From NCBI RefSeq assembly GCF_049546785.1, contig NZ_JBMWAN010000002.1, positions 496,001-560,000 on the forward strand: 64,000 nucleotides of DNA. Direction: 5' to 3'. This document shows, piece after piece, positions 8,038-14,610 of the stretch; within the stretch, counting starts at the first letter, position 1, and the number at the start of each line of letters is the position of its first letter. A program made the translations under genes and the position numbers. The DNA is from Nitrospira_D sp035465795. GTDB lineage: Bacteria > Nitrospirota > Nitrospiria > Nitrospirales > Nitrospiraceae. Under the pieces are notes generated by a model. It saw only the letters and a list, made by a program, of their open reading frames with translations, ran no database searches and was not told where the DNA came from.

Positions 8038-8262
8038 TCAGCAAGGGTGATGGTCCAGTTTGCGATCCAAGTCCTGTTGCTCCATCTGTTTACGCATCCG
8101 TTGAATGTCCAATTGCTGCTGCCGCTGCCGGAAGTAGTCGAATTGTTGCACAGCCCCGCCCGGCGCCTTGATGTTCCCTTTGGAGTCGTAGAAGGTGCCC
8201 GCCCCGACGACCGTGCCGGTCACCACGCTCCCAACGAGCAGGCCCAACACGAACTGTTTCAT
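8038..8262 (-). CDS. small membrane-anchored or exported protein
   Basis: This 74-residue protein has an N-terminal hydrophobic segment rich in glycine and valine (residues 4-22), then F-Y-D-S-K-G-N-I. The polar, glutamine/arginine-rich C-terminal helix (Q-R-Q-Q-Q-L-D-I-Q-R-M-R) could form a coiled coil. The ATG at 8262 has an AGGAGGGG site. It is first after the NPFG-repeat gene in a small minus-strand envelope cluster. I do not recognise a family. The hydrophobic segment could be an uncleaved anchor. Confidence 0.6.
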   Translation of the reverse strand: MKQFVLGLLVGSVVTGTVVGAGTFYDSKGNIKAPGGAVQQFDYFRQRQQQLDIQRMRKQMEQQDLDRKLDHHPC

Positions 8263-8287
8263 GTTCCCCTCCTGTCTTGCTTGTGCG

Positions 8288-8719
8288 TTACCGTCCTTCG
8301 ATTCTCCAGCCCTTGCCATAGGGGTTGTTCGGTGAGTCATACCGGAACGGGCTCCCGGCGCCGAACTGGTTGTTCAGTGACTCCGGTGAAAAGGGCGAGC
8401 CGTACCGGCCGAACCGGTTGCTGGTCGAATCCGGGTCGAACGGATTGGCGCTCAGCTTGCCGCGATAGTTCCCCTGCTGGTCGTAGAGCCTGGGCGCCTC
8501 CGTGGCGAAGGGATTGGTGGCCGACCTGTTGCTGAACGGGCTGCCGTAGGGGCTGAAGGGATTGTTGATCCCGTTGGGCGCGAAGGGGCTGCCTTTGCCG
8601 AAGGGATTGGCCGTTGAATCGGCATCGAACTGGTTCGCGCTGAGGTTGCCCAGGTCTTCGGCCTGGAGTGCAACTGGGGTCCAGAGCAGCACGAGCACCA
8701 ACACAACGGTGATCTTCAT
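8288..8719 (-). CDS. secreted NPFG-repeat protein (intact copy)
   Basis: This 143-residue protein has a signal peptide (M-K-I-T-V-V-L-V-L-V-L-L-W to about residue 20, A-L-Q-A). It is followed by about seven short repeats of the type S-x-N-P-F-G-x-G-S-P-F (variants N-N-P-F-S-P-Y-G, S-N-R-F-G-R-Y-G, N-N-P-Y-G-K-G), ending W-R-I-E-G-R. Such glycine/proline/asparagine repeats suggest an exported, low-complexity or surface protein; no enzyme motif is visible. The ATG at 8719 has AGGAGGG upstream and overlaps the stop of the previous gene (ATGA). It is the likely parent of the decayed fragments at 1541, 2441 and 4319. Confidence 0.7.
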   Translation of the reverse strand: MKITVVLVLVLLWTPVALQAEDLGNLSANQFDADSTANPFGKGSPFAPNGINNPFSPYGSPFSNRSATNPFATEAPRLYDQQGNYRGKLSANPFDPDSTSNRFGRYGSPFSPESLNNQFGAGSPFRYDSPNNPYGKGWRIEGR

Positions 8720-8979
8720 GGTTCCCTCCTTTCTGTCGGGCCTGTCGTCGCGGGCAGGGACTCCTCTCCTTGTTCCGCCTGGCCGAGGACGGGCTGCAAG
8801 ATGCGACAGACCGGCTGGGGCCAATGGTTCAGCATGCAGGAAAAAGGGATAGTCAGCAGGACCGCCAAGCCGCTCACGACGAGAAGGATCGCGGCACAGG
8901 CGGCGAGCTTCCAGGTGAGTGGGATCTCATCATGCTGTGCGCGGGTCTCGATCAGCCTGTCTCGTTCGGAATACGGCAT
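8716..8979 (-). CDS. small single-pass membrane protein
   Basis: This 87-residue protein has a charged N-terminus (Y-S-E-R-D-R-L-I-E-T-R), one strong transmembrane helix at about residues 22-45 (L-A-A-C-A-A-I-L-L-V-V-S-G-L-A-V) and a polar tail. Start chosen at ATG 8979, preceded by AAGGAG; the in-frame ATG at 8997 is less well placed. Translational coupling to the NPFG-repeat gene (ATGA overlap) suggests joint expression. No family recognised. Confidence 0.6.
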   Translation of the reverse strand: MPYSERDRLIETRAQHDEIPLTWKLAACAAILLVVSGLAVLLTIPFSCMLNHWPQPVCRILQPVLGQAEQGEESLPATTGPTERREP

Positions 8980-9000
8980 CGCCTTCTCCTTTCTCACCGG

Positions 9001-9690
9001 TCAGCTCAACCAGTCAGGCGGTTCCTGATTACCGGACGGCGATGCCGGTGAGGGCGGCCTCTCCTGGGGCGTGAAGGCCTCGGCGGCCGACTCCCCTTCG
9101 CCGCGCCGGTAGCGCGCGGTGGCCTCGCTCAGTTGATCGAAGGTGTGATCGACCCTGCGGCGGGAGAAGGAGATGCGGCTCTCGCCCGCGATGCCGAGAT
9201 CGCCGCCGGCGGCCCACACGTCGTGGTCGGCCCCGAGGTAGAGAAACGCCCAGCCCTGTTTCTCGCGGGACTTGATGAGGTCGAACACCTGCTGCCGGCT
9301 GTATTCCTGCGAGGCATTCTCCTCCCCGTCGGTCAGGATGACGCAGAGTTTCCTGGCCTCCGCCGGCGCTTCCTGTCTTGCCAGAGACAAGGTGCGCCCG
9401 ATGGCGTCATAGAGCGGCGTGCCGTCCTGAGGGCGATAGGTTTCCTCGTCCAGGTCCTGCACGGCTGACAGCGGCACGGCCCGGTAGCGCACCTCGGTCC
9501 TGGCTGCATTGAAGAGGGTGAGGGTGAAATGCGTCCCGGCCGGCTCCCGCCTGAGGGTGGCGAGGTAGTGATTGAAGCCTGCGAGGGCGGCGCCTTTGCA
9601 GGATTGCATGGAGCCGCTTTCGTCCAGAATGAGGGTGATGTAGAGGGGGCGGACTGCCTGGTCCGGTTGCTGATGCGCTGGCCTGTCCAT
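9001..9690 (-). CDS. von Willebrand factor A domain protein
   Basis: The protein has 229 residues. The VWA metal-ion site (MIDAS) is visible as D-E-S-G-S-M at residues 24-29, with the later T-L-F-N and L-T-D-G-E-E-N segments. No signal peptide, so it is probably cytoplasmic. The C-terminal 40 residues are proline/glutamate-rich and look disordered. It is the first gene of the minus-strand cluster (VWA, membrane protein, NPFG protein, small anchor protein). VWA proteins usually bind partners in a Mg2+-dependent way; the partner is unknown. Confidence 0.8.
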   Translation of the reverse strand: MDRPAHQQPDQAVRPLYITLILDESGSMQSCKGAALAGFNHYLATLRREPAGTHFTLTLFNAARTEVRYRAVPLSAVQDLDEETYRPQDGTPLYDAIGRTLSLARQEAPAEARKLCVILTDGEENASQEYSRQQVFDLIKSREKQGWAFLYLGADHDVWAAGGDLGIAGESRISFSRRRVDHTFDQLSEATARYRRGEGESAAEAFTPQERPPSPASPSGNQEPPDWLS

Positions 9691-9906
9691 GATGGCGACC
9701 TCCTTCCAAGGGGTGGTGGATAGGCGCCATCCTATGCGATGACCGTGACAGGGCAGGTCACTCCGGACAGACCCTGCCGGGGGAGCGAAACTATTGTGAC
9801 TCCAAATGGTTATGCGACAACAGGCGGCCGGAAAGTCCTGGATGCCGTGACATCCGGGGTCACGGAGACGGATTGGATTGCGGAGGGCGCCGCACTTGTT
9901 TGATGT

Positions 9907-10148
9907 TCACGCCACGTCCGGCACGCTCTGAAGCGGAAGGTCTTCTTCTGCCGATGCCGCGGCAAATGCCACAATCGCCCGTATATCCTCTTCCTTGAGA
10001 GTCGGAAAGTCCTGCAACAGTTCCTGGACGCTATCTCCCTCAGCCAGGCTGGCCAGGATAGTGCGGACGGTCACGCGCTACCCTTCACCAGCGGTTCCCC
10101 CCCCCCACATACCTTCGGATCGCGCACGATGTACTGGCGGTAATCCAT
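9907..10148 (-). pseudogene. DUF433 antitoxin-like gene, frameshifted
   Basis: From ATG 10148 (strong GAGGAGG site) it reads M-D-Y-R-Q-Y-I-V-R-D-P-K-V-C-G, the DUF433 opening, through a ten-G tract, then E-P-L-V-K-G and a stop about 25 codons in. The other frame continues V-T-V-R-T-I-L-A-S-L-A-E-G-D-S, V-Q-E-L-L and F-P-T-L-K-E-E-D-I, the DUF433 second half, to the stop at 9907. One base is missing near 10070-10080, where G-T-R-V would be expected. Changing the G-tract length by one does not rescue it, because a stop appears in each shifted frame. 9691-9906 holds nothing recognisable. Confidence 0.7.
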
Positions 10149-10246
10149 ACCTCCTCCTCTGTCCCCTGGACCAGGCGAGTTTCCAAAAGTATAGCCAAGA
10201 TACCAGGGGAAGTCATTCCCCGGTCTCCAGTGCTCGTACCGATCGA

Positions 10247-11251
10247 TCAGCCCCCCGGTTCTCTGACCGAGGCTCGAATGATATTGCGCGCCTCAGATTC
10301 GACCGCTACCCGCAGCCGCTCGGGCTTCAAAACCTGGACACCGCTTCCAAAACTGAGGATCCATCCGAGCAATTCCGGTGTATCGGCCACCTGGAGGGTC
10401 ATGAGGAGCTGGCCGGTCTTGAGTTGCGTCACCTGCTGGCTGGGATGCCAGGTCCGGTCCTTCACCCAGGCGGCCGTGCCTTTGTCGAACTGGAGCTCGA
10501 CGGTGATGCGTTCGCCGCGCATGACGACCAGCGCGTCTTCCACATAGGCCTCCAGATCGAAATGCAGCGGCATCTGATAAGGATGGTCGGTGGGCGTGAG
10601 GGATTTGACCCGCTCCACGGCGAACATCCGCACCTCTTTTCGCCAGTGGCAATAGGCGATCAGGTAGAGACCGCCGTCCACATAGCGTAACCGATAGGGA
10701 TCGACTTCCCGCCTCGTGGTCACATTGCGTCCGGCGGAGAAATAGCGCATTTGCACCGTATGCCGGTGGGCGATGGCCTGCGACAGGATGTCGATCGTCT
10801 CGCGATGGTGCCGGTAGTTCTTGTGCGGGCCCAGGCCGACGGAAAACCACTGGTCCAGCCGCTGAAGATACTCGGTGGCGCCTGAGGGAATCGCGGCGGA
10901 GATCTTCGAGAGGGCCGAGTTCAGGGACGTCGCGATGAGGGTGCCCTGAAGCGGGCTCAGCAGCTGCCGGCTGAAGGCCAGGGCCATCAATTCGGTCGGG
11001 GACAGACGGAGGGCTGGAATGTTTTTGAATCCGTCGAGGAGCCGCCACCGGACTTCGCCGTCGATCCGTTCGGTCAGGAGCGGGAAATGGGAGGCTTCCA
11101 GCGCCGCCAGATCACGGCGGACCGTGCGAGGGTGGCGGCTCAGATCGTCCGGGATCGCCTCCACCAACTGCGCCAGGGTCAGGCCGTTACGGGCCGCGCC
11201 GAGGCGCTGCAGCAGATGCCATTGACGTGTGACCTGGTCATTGCGCGGCAT
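10247..11251 (-). CDS. WYL-domain transcriptional regulator
   Basis: The protein has 334 residues. An N-terminal winged HTH (about residues 1-70, P-R-T-V-R-R-D-L-A-A-L) is followed by a WYL-type ligand domain (R-R-E-V-D-P-Y-R-L-R-Y-V-D-G-G-L-Y-L-I-A-Y) and a WCX-like C-terminus (W-I-L-S-F-G-S-G-V-Q-V-L). This is the usual YafY/PafC layout. The start at ATG 11251 (M-P-R-N-D-Q) is preferred over an upstream in-frame codon. Such regulators respond to nucleic-acid or small-molecule ligands and often control DNA-damage or defence genes. Its target here is not evident; its neighbours are a broken DUF433 gene and tRNA-His. Confidence 0.85.
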   Translation of the reverse strand: MPRNDQVTRQWHLLQRLGAARNGLTLAQLVEAIPDDLSRHPRTVRRDLAALEASHFPLLTERIDGEVRWRLLDGFKNIPALRLSPTELMALAFSRQLLSPLQGTLIATSLNSALSKISAAIPSGATEYLQRLDQWFSVGLGPHKNYRHHRETIDILSQAIAHRHTVQMRYFSAGRNVTTRREVDPYRLRYVDGGLYLIAYCHWRKEVRMFAVERVKSLTPTDHPYQMPLHFDLEAYVEDALVVMRGERITVELQFDKGTAAWVKDRTWHPSQQVTQLKTGQLLMTLQVADTPELLGWILSFGSGVQVLKPERLRVAVESEARNIIRASVREPGG

Positions 11252-11494
11252 AGAACACCCTGCTGGTACTGAGGTCGTACCATGCCACAAACAGAGAACA
11301 TCGGAAAGCGTTCTCTCGGACGCCGCACGAGCCCTTTCGGGCCGGCTTCAGGGAATCAGACCGGTCGGCAGGCTGATGAGCCAAGGTGAGCCGTTGATCT
11401 GCCCGGCGGCCAACAGGGATTCGACCGGAGCCGGACGGCTCAAAGTTCTTGCGCTTTGGTCCAACGTGCAACCGGCGACGATGATGAGAAGGCA

Positions 11495-11572
11495 TGGGGT
11501 GGATGACGGGTTTCGAACCCGCGACCTCCGGATCCACAATCCGGCGCTCTAACCAACTGAGCTACACCCACC
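11495..11572 (-). tRNA. tRNA-His (anticodon GTG)
   Basis: The reverse complement folds as a cloverleaf: acceptor arm GTGGGTG with CATCCAC, D-arm GTAGCTCAGTTGGTTAGAGC, anticodon stem CCGGA/TCCGG around loop TTGTGGA (anticodon GTG), and T-arm GCGGGTTCGAAACCCGT. The extra G at position -1 (11572) opposite C73 is the histidine identity pair, and CCA is encoded at 11497-11495. Confidence 0.95.
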
Positions 11573-11713
11573 ATCCAGGGAGAGGTTTGGAGGCAATGTG
11601 GAAGGGGGATCTTAGCAAAGAGGAGCAAGGCCCCGCAACCGGCTCCGCACCGTCACTCGTCATCCGTGAAGCGACAAGCCGGTGACCCGGGCCCCGCCTG
11701 ACGGTTGACGCGC

Positions 11714-12430
11714 TCACGCGGTCCGGGCGTCGAAAGCGGCCTGCATCTCATTCACGATCTCCGTCACGGTGGCGGAAGGATCGGCGGCGTCCCTGATGGG
11801 CCGGCCGATGACCAGATAATCGGCCCCGGCGGCGATGGTCTGGGTCGGCGTGGTCGCCCGCGCGTGGTCATCCACCCCTTTTCCCGCCGGCCGCACGCCG
11901 GGCGTCACGATGACGAACCGCGGCCCGACTTTCTGCCGGATCGCCGCCGGCTCTTCGCCGGACGCCACGACGCCGTCGCAACCGACTTCCGAGGCCAGGA
12001 GCGCCCGCGCGGTCACCAGGTCCTGCACGGTCCGCTGGATCCCCATTTCGCGCAAATCGTTGCTGTCGAAGTTCGTGAGCACGGTGACGGCCAGCAATTT
12101 CAGGGAAGAGCCCTCGCGCCCCTGCACCGCCGCGGTCAGCGCCTTGCGGTTGGCATGGACGGTGAGGAAATCGACCCCCATGGCCGCGACCCGCGCGGTG
12201 GCGCGGCGAACGGTTTCTTCGATGTCCAAGAATTTCAGATCGAGGAAAACCCGCATGTTCCGGTCGAGCACCCGCTTGATCATGTCCGGCCCGGCGGCGG
12301 TGTAGAGTTCCAGCCCGATTTTCACGAAGGAAATGTGGCCTTGCAGCCGGTCTAACAGACGCTCGGCTTCGGCCGCAGAGGGCACATCGAGCGCGAAGAT
12401 GAGCCGGTCACGTGCGACGATCTTTCCCAT
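11714..12430 (-). CDS. pyrF: orotidine-5'-phosphate decarboxylase
   Basis: The protein has 238 residues. It catalyses the last step of UMP synthesis, OMP to UMP plus CO2. Visible motifs are F-A-L-D-V-P at residues 12-17, the catalytic D-x-K-x-x-D signature as D-L-K-F-L-D (the common second histidine is leucine here), T-V-H-A near 90, and the phosphate-binding V-I-G-R-P-I near the C-terminus. A normal-length group I enzyme. It is divergent from rpsT, with a hairpin between them. Confidence 0.95.
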   Translation of the reverse strand: MGKIVARDRLIFALDVPSAAEAERLLDRLQGHISFVKIGLELYTAAGPDMIKRVLDRNMRVFLDLKFLDIEETVRRATARVAAMGVDFLTVHANRKALTAAVQGREGSSLKLLAVTVLTNFDSNDLREMGIQRTVQDLVTARALLASEVGCDGVVASGEEPAAIRQKVGPRFVIVTPGVRPAGKGVDDHARATTPTQTIAAGADYLVIGRPIRDAADPSATVTEIVNEMQAAFDARTA

Positions 12431-12457
12431 AGAAATGCTCCTTACTCACGACAACCC

Positions 12458-12481
12458 CCGCGCATTCTTGACGATGCGCGG
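12458..12481. promoter_or_regulatory. perfect 8-bp inverted repeat between pyrF and rpsT
   Basis: CCGCGCAT and ATGCGCGG flank the eight-base loop TCTTGACG. It sits in the 93-bp divergent spacer between pyrF and rpsT, so it could be an operator or a leader hairpin of the rpsT transcript. There is no T-run, so a terminator is unlikely. Confidence 0.35.
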
Positions 12482-12523
12482 ATTTCTATGATACAAGTTC
12501 CATTCTTTTTGGAGGACTCTACA

Positions 12524-12802
12524 ATGCCTGTCATTCACAAGTCGACGATTCGCCAGGCCCGTCGGGCCGAACTCCGGCACAAGCGCAACCACGCCATCAT
12601 GAGCGCGGTGAAGACACTGGTCAAGAAGGTGCAGACGGCGGTGGCCGAGAAGAAGGCGGACGACGCCAAGACCGCCCTGCTCACTGCCACCTCGGCCATC
12701 AGCAAGGCCGTGACGAAAGGCGCCCTGAAGCCCAATACCGCATCCCGTCGTGTGTCCCGCTTGACGAAGCATGTCAACGGCCTGACCGCTTCCCGCTCGT
12801 AA
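12524..12802 (+). CDS. rpsT: 30S ribosomal protein S20
   Basis: This 92-residue, strongly basic protein has the S20 layout: K-S-x-x-K-R-x-R-Q-type N-terminus (here S-T-I-R-Q-A-R-R-A-E-L-R-H-K-R-N), a helical middle with K-T-L-V-K-K, and the end K-G-A-L-K-P-N-T-A-S-R-R-V-S-R-L. It binds 16S rRNA early in small-subunit assembly. ATG 12524 follows GGAGG with good spacing. It converges with holA and the coding ends overlap by 29 bp. Confidence 0.95.
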   Translation: MPVIHKSTIRQARRAELRHKRNHAIMSAVKTLVKKVQTAVAEKKADDAKTALLTATSAISKAVTKGALKPNTASRRVSRLTKHVNGLTASRS

Positions 12803-13883
12803 TCGTTCTGACATTCGAGACCACTCGTGCCGATCCCCGTCCGGTTGTGGCCGGCGGTCGGCGCGGGGCATCGGTCGGCTCCCCCGTCGCAAAGCCGCAG
12901 AGCCTCAGCAGCACCCGCTCCATCACCATTTTAGGATGGCTGCTGCTGCCGCCCTTGAGCTGCCCGTCCGCCTCCAGAAACAACCGCAACGCCTGCTGCA
13001 GATGCTCCTCGGAAAACCGGTTGAGGAACGACCGCACTTTCAGCGGATCCATCCGCAAGGTCCGCGCGGCGTCGCCTTCGCGGCCCCCTTCACGGACCTG
13101 CTCCTTCACTTTCCAGATCCGGCGATACTGCCAGGCCAGCGATCCCAGGATGCGGAGCGGCGCCTCGCCCGCTTCCAGATTCCTGGCCAGGATCGACAGG
13201 ACGCGCCCCCGATGCCCGTCGGCGATCGCCAGCGTCAGGTCGAAGACCGACGCGCCTGGCTCGACGCCCCGCAGCTGGTACACGTCGGCGGCGGTCGCGG
13301 GCCGGTCCGAATCGATATAGGACGCCAGCTTTTCCATCTCCCGGCGGGCCGCGTAGAGCGATCCGCCGCAGGTTTCCTTCAGCACCTCGACCGCCTTGTC
13401 ATCCAGCCGCAGCCCGAGCCGCTGCGCGTCGCGGCCCAGCCAGGGCCCCAGCTGCATTTCCCGCAGGGGCGAGCAATCGACCGTCACCGCCGCGCGCGTG
13501 AGCGCCTGGGAAAATTTCAGCCGCCCGTCCAGCTTGACGGCGACAAACACCAGGGTCGTGCTCTCCACCGGCGCCGCCAGATAGGGCAGCAGCTTCTCCG
13601 CCTCGCGGGCCGGAAGCTTCTCGGCTGTCTTCACGAGCACCACCCGGCGCTCGGCAAACACCGGCACTTCCGACGCGCAATTGAGAATCTCCGACCCCTC
13701 CGCTTCGTCGCCATAGAACAGGTCGAAGTTGAATTCGCCGCCCTCGCCCAGCAGCGCCGCCTTGAGCGTGGCCACCGCCTCGTCGCGCAGCAAGTCCTCT
13801 TCTCCCGCGACGAGGTAGACCGGCGCGGGCGGACCCTGCTTCAGCGCGGACTGCAATTGTGTCGGATTGACGGCCGTTCCCAT
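12774..13883 (-). CDS. holA: DNA polymerase III delta subunit
   Basis: The protein has 369 residues. It has the HolA features: P-V-Y-L-V-A-G-E-E-D-L-L at residues 21-32, F-A-E-R-R-V-V-L-V near 75, and a C-terminal collar domain with F-L-E-A-D-G-Q-L-K-G. The delta subunit is the wrench of the clamp loader that opens the sliding clamp. The last 45 residues are basic and low-complexity, an extension beyond the usual family end. It sits downstream of lptE, 17 bp apart, in the order leuS-lptE-holA seen in many bacteria. Confidence 0.9.
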   Translation of the reverse strand: MGTAVNPTQLQSALKQGPPAPVYLVAGEEDLLRDEAVATLKAALLGEGGEFNFDLFYGDEAEGSEILNCASEVPVFAERRVVLVKTAEKLPAREAEKLLPYLAAPVESTTLVFVAVKLDGRLKFSQALTRAAVTVDCSPLREMQLGPWLGRDAQRLGLRLDDKAVEVLKETCGGSLYAARREMEKLASYIDSDRPATAADVYQLRGVEPGASVFDLTLAIADGHRGRVLSILARNLEAGEAPLRILGSLAWQYRRIWKVKEQVREGGREGDAARTLRMDPLKVRSFLNRFSEEHLQQALRLFLEADGQLKGGSSSHPKMVMERVLLRLCGFATGEPTDAPRRPPATTGRGSARVVSNVRTITSGKRSGR

Positions 13884-13900
13884 AGGTTCGCCTAAGAGTC

Positions 13901-14536
13901 TTATTTGGCTGCCGGGACAGCAGCAGGCTCTGAAGGAGCCGGCTTCTTCAGCCCGCCGGATTCCAGCTGCAACAGAAACCGCGAGGCCAAATCCTCCGCG
14001 ACGAAGCGGCCCGCCTGTTCCAGCGCGCGGTTTTGCAACGAGCGGTTAAATTGCAGGTCGGAGGTGACGTAAAACTCCGACGACCCCTTGGCGATCTGCG
14101 ACCAGACCATTTTCTTCGTCCTGGTCTCTTCCACCTTCACCGCCACCACGACTTCCGTCCGGCTTTCCAACGTCGTGGCTGATCCCGTGGGATTCTCCGG
14201 CGTCGGAGTCAGGGTGAAGCTCAACGTGGGAACGCTCACCGACAGGATCTGCCCGGTCAGGACCAGGTCGGCCGCCTCGGAATCCGGCACCACCTGGGCG
14301 CCGCTTCCGGACGAGAATTCGCGCCGCAGATAGTTCGTATAGCGCGTCTCCAGATTGGGCTCAAAACTTTTATTCTCCAAGGTGCGGATCACCAGGCGCG
14401 GCGGAGGCACGTCGGAGGTCTTCGCCGTCGTCCCGCCGATGGTCGGGCCGGCTCCCTCCACGCGGAATTGATAGCCGCACGACGGTAACAACAGGCTGAA
14501 GGCGAGAGGCACAAGGCATGCGGCAAGACCCGTCAT
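13901..14536 (-). CDS. lptE: LptE-like LPS-assembly lipoprotein
   Basis: A lipoprotein signal (L-A-F-S-L-L-L-P-S-C) has its acylated Cys about 20 residues in. It is followed by G-Y-Q-F-R-V-E-G and a body with T-L-E-N-K-S-F-E-P and T-R-Y-T-N-Y-L-R-R-E-F, matching the LptE/RlpB fold family that plugs the LptD barrel in the outer membrane. The start at ATG 14536 gives a compact signal peptide. An ATG at 14611 overlapping the leuS stop (TGATG) would add a basic 25-residue leader and is possible. Position between leuS and holA is conserved and supports the name. Confidence 0.8.
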   Translation of the reverse strand: MTGLAACLVPLAFSLLLPSCGYQFRVEGAGPTIGGTTAKTSDVPPPRLVIRTLENKSFEPNLETRYTNYLRREFSSGSGAQVVPDSEAADLVLTGQILSVSVPTLSFTLTPTPENPTGSATTLESRTEVVVAVKVEETRTKKMVWSQIAKGSSEFYVTSDLQFNRSLQNRALEQAGRFVAEDLASRFLLQLESGGLKKPAPSEPAAVPAAK

Positions 14537-14610
14537 ACGCGATGACGCGTTGCCCTTCCCCACATCTCCGCCCCCTCCCCCCTCGCCCCTTGCCCTTCGC
14601 CGATCCATCA

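Noticed and set aside
10081..10148. Ten-C (ten-G on the coding strand) tract as a phase-variation switch for the DUF433 gene
   Set aside because: Adding or removing one base creates an immediate stop, so tract length does not restore the reading frame.
11495..11572. tRNA-His as integration site of a genomic island
   Set aside because: No partial tRNA copy and no integrase gene found within the window on either side.
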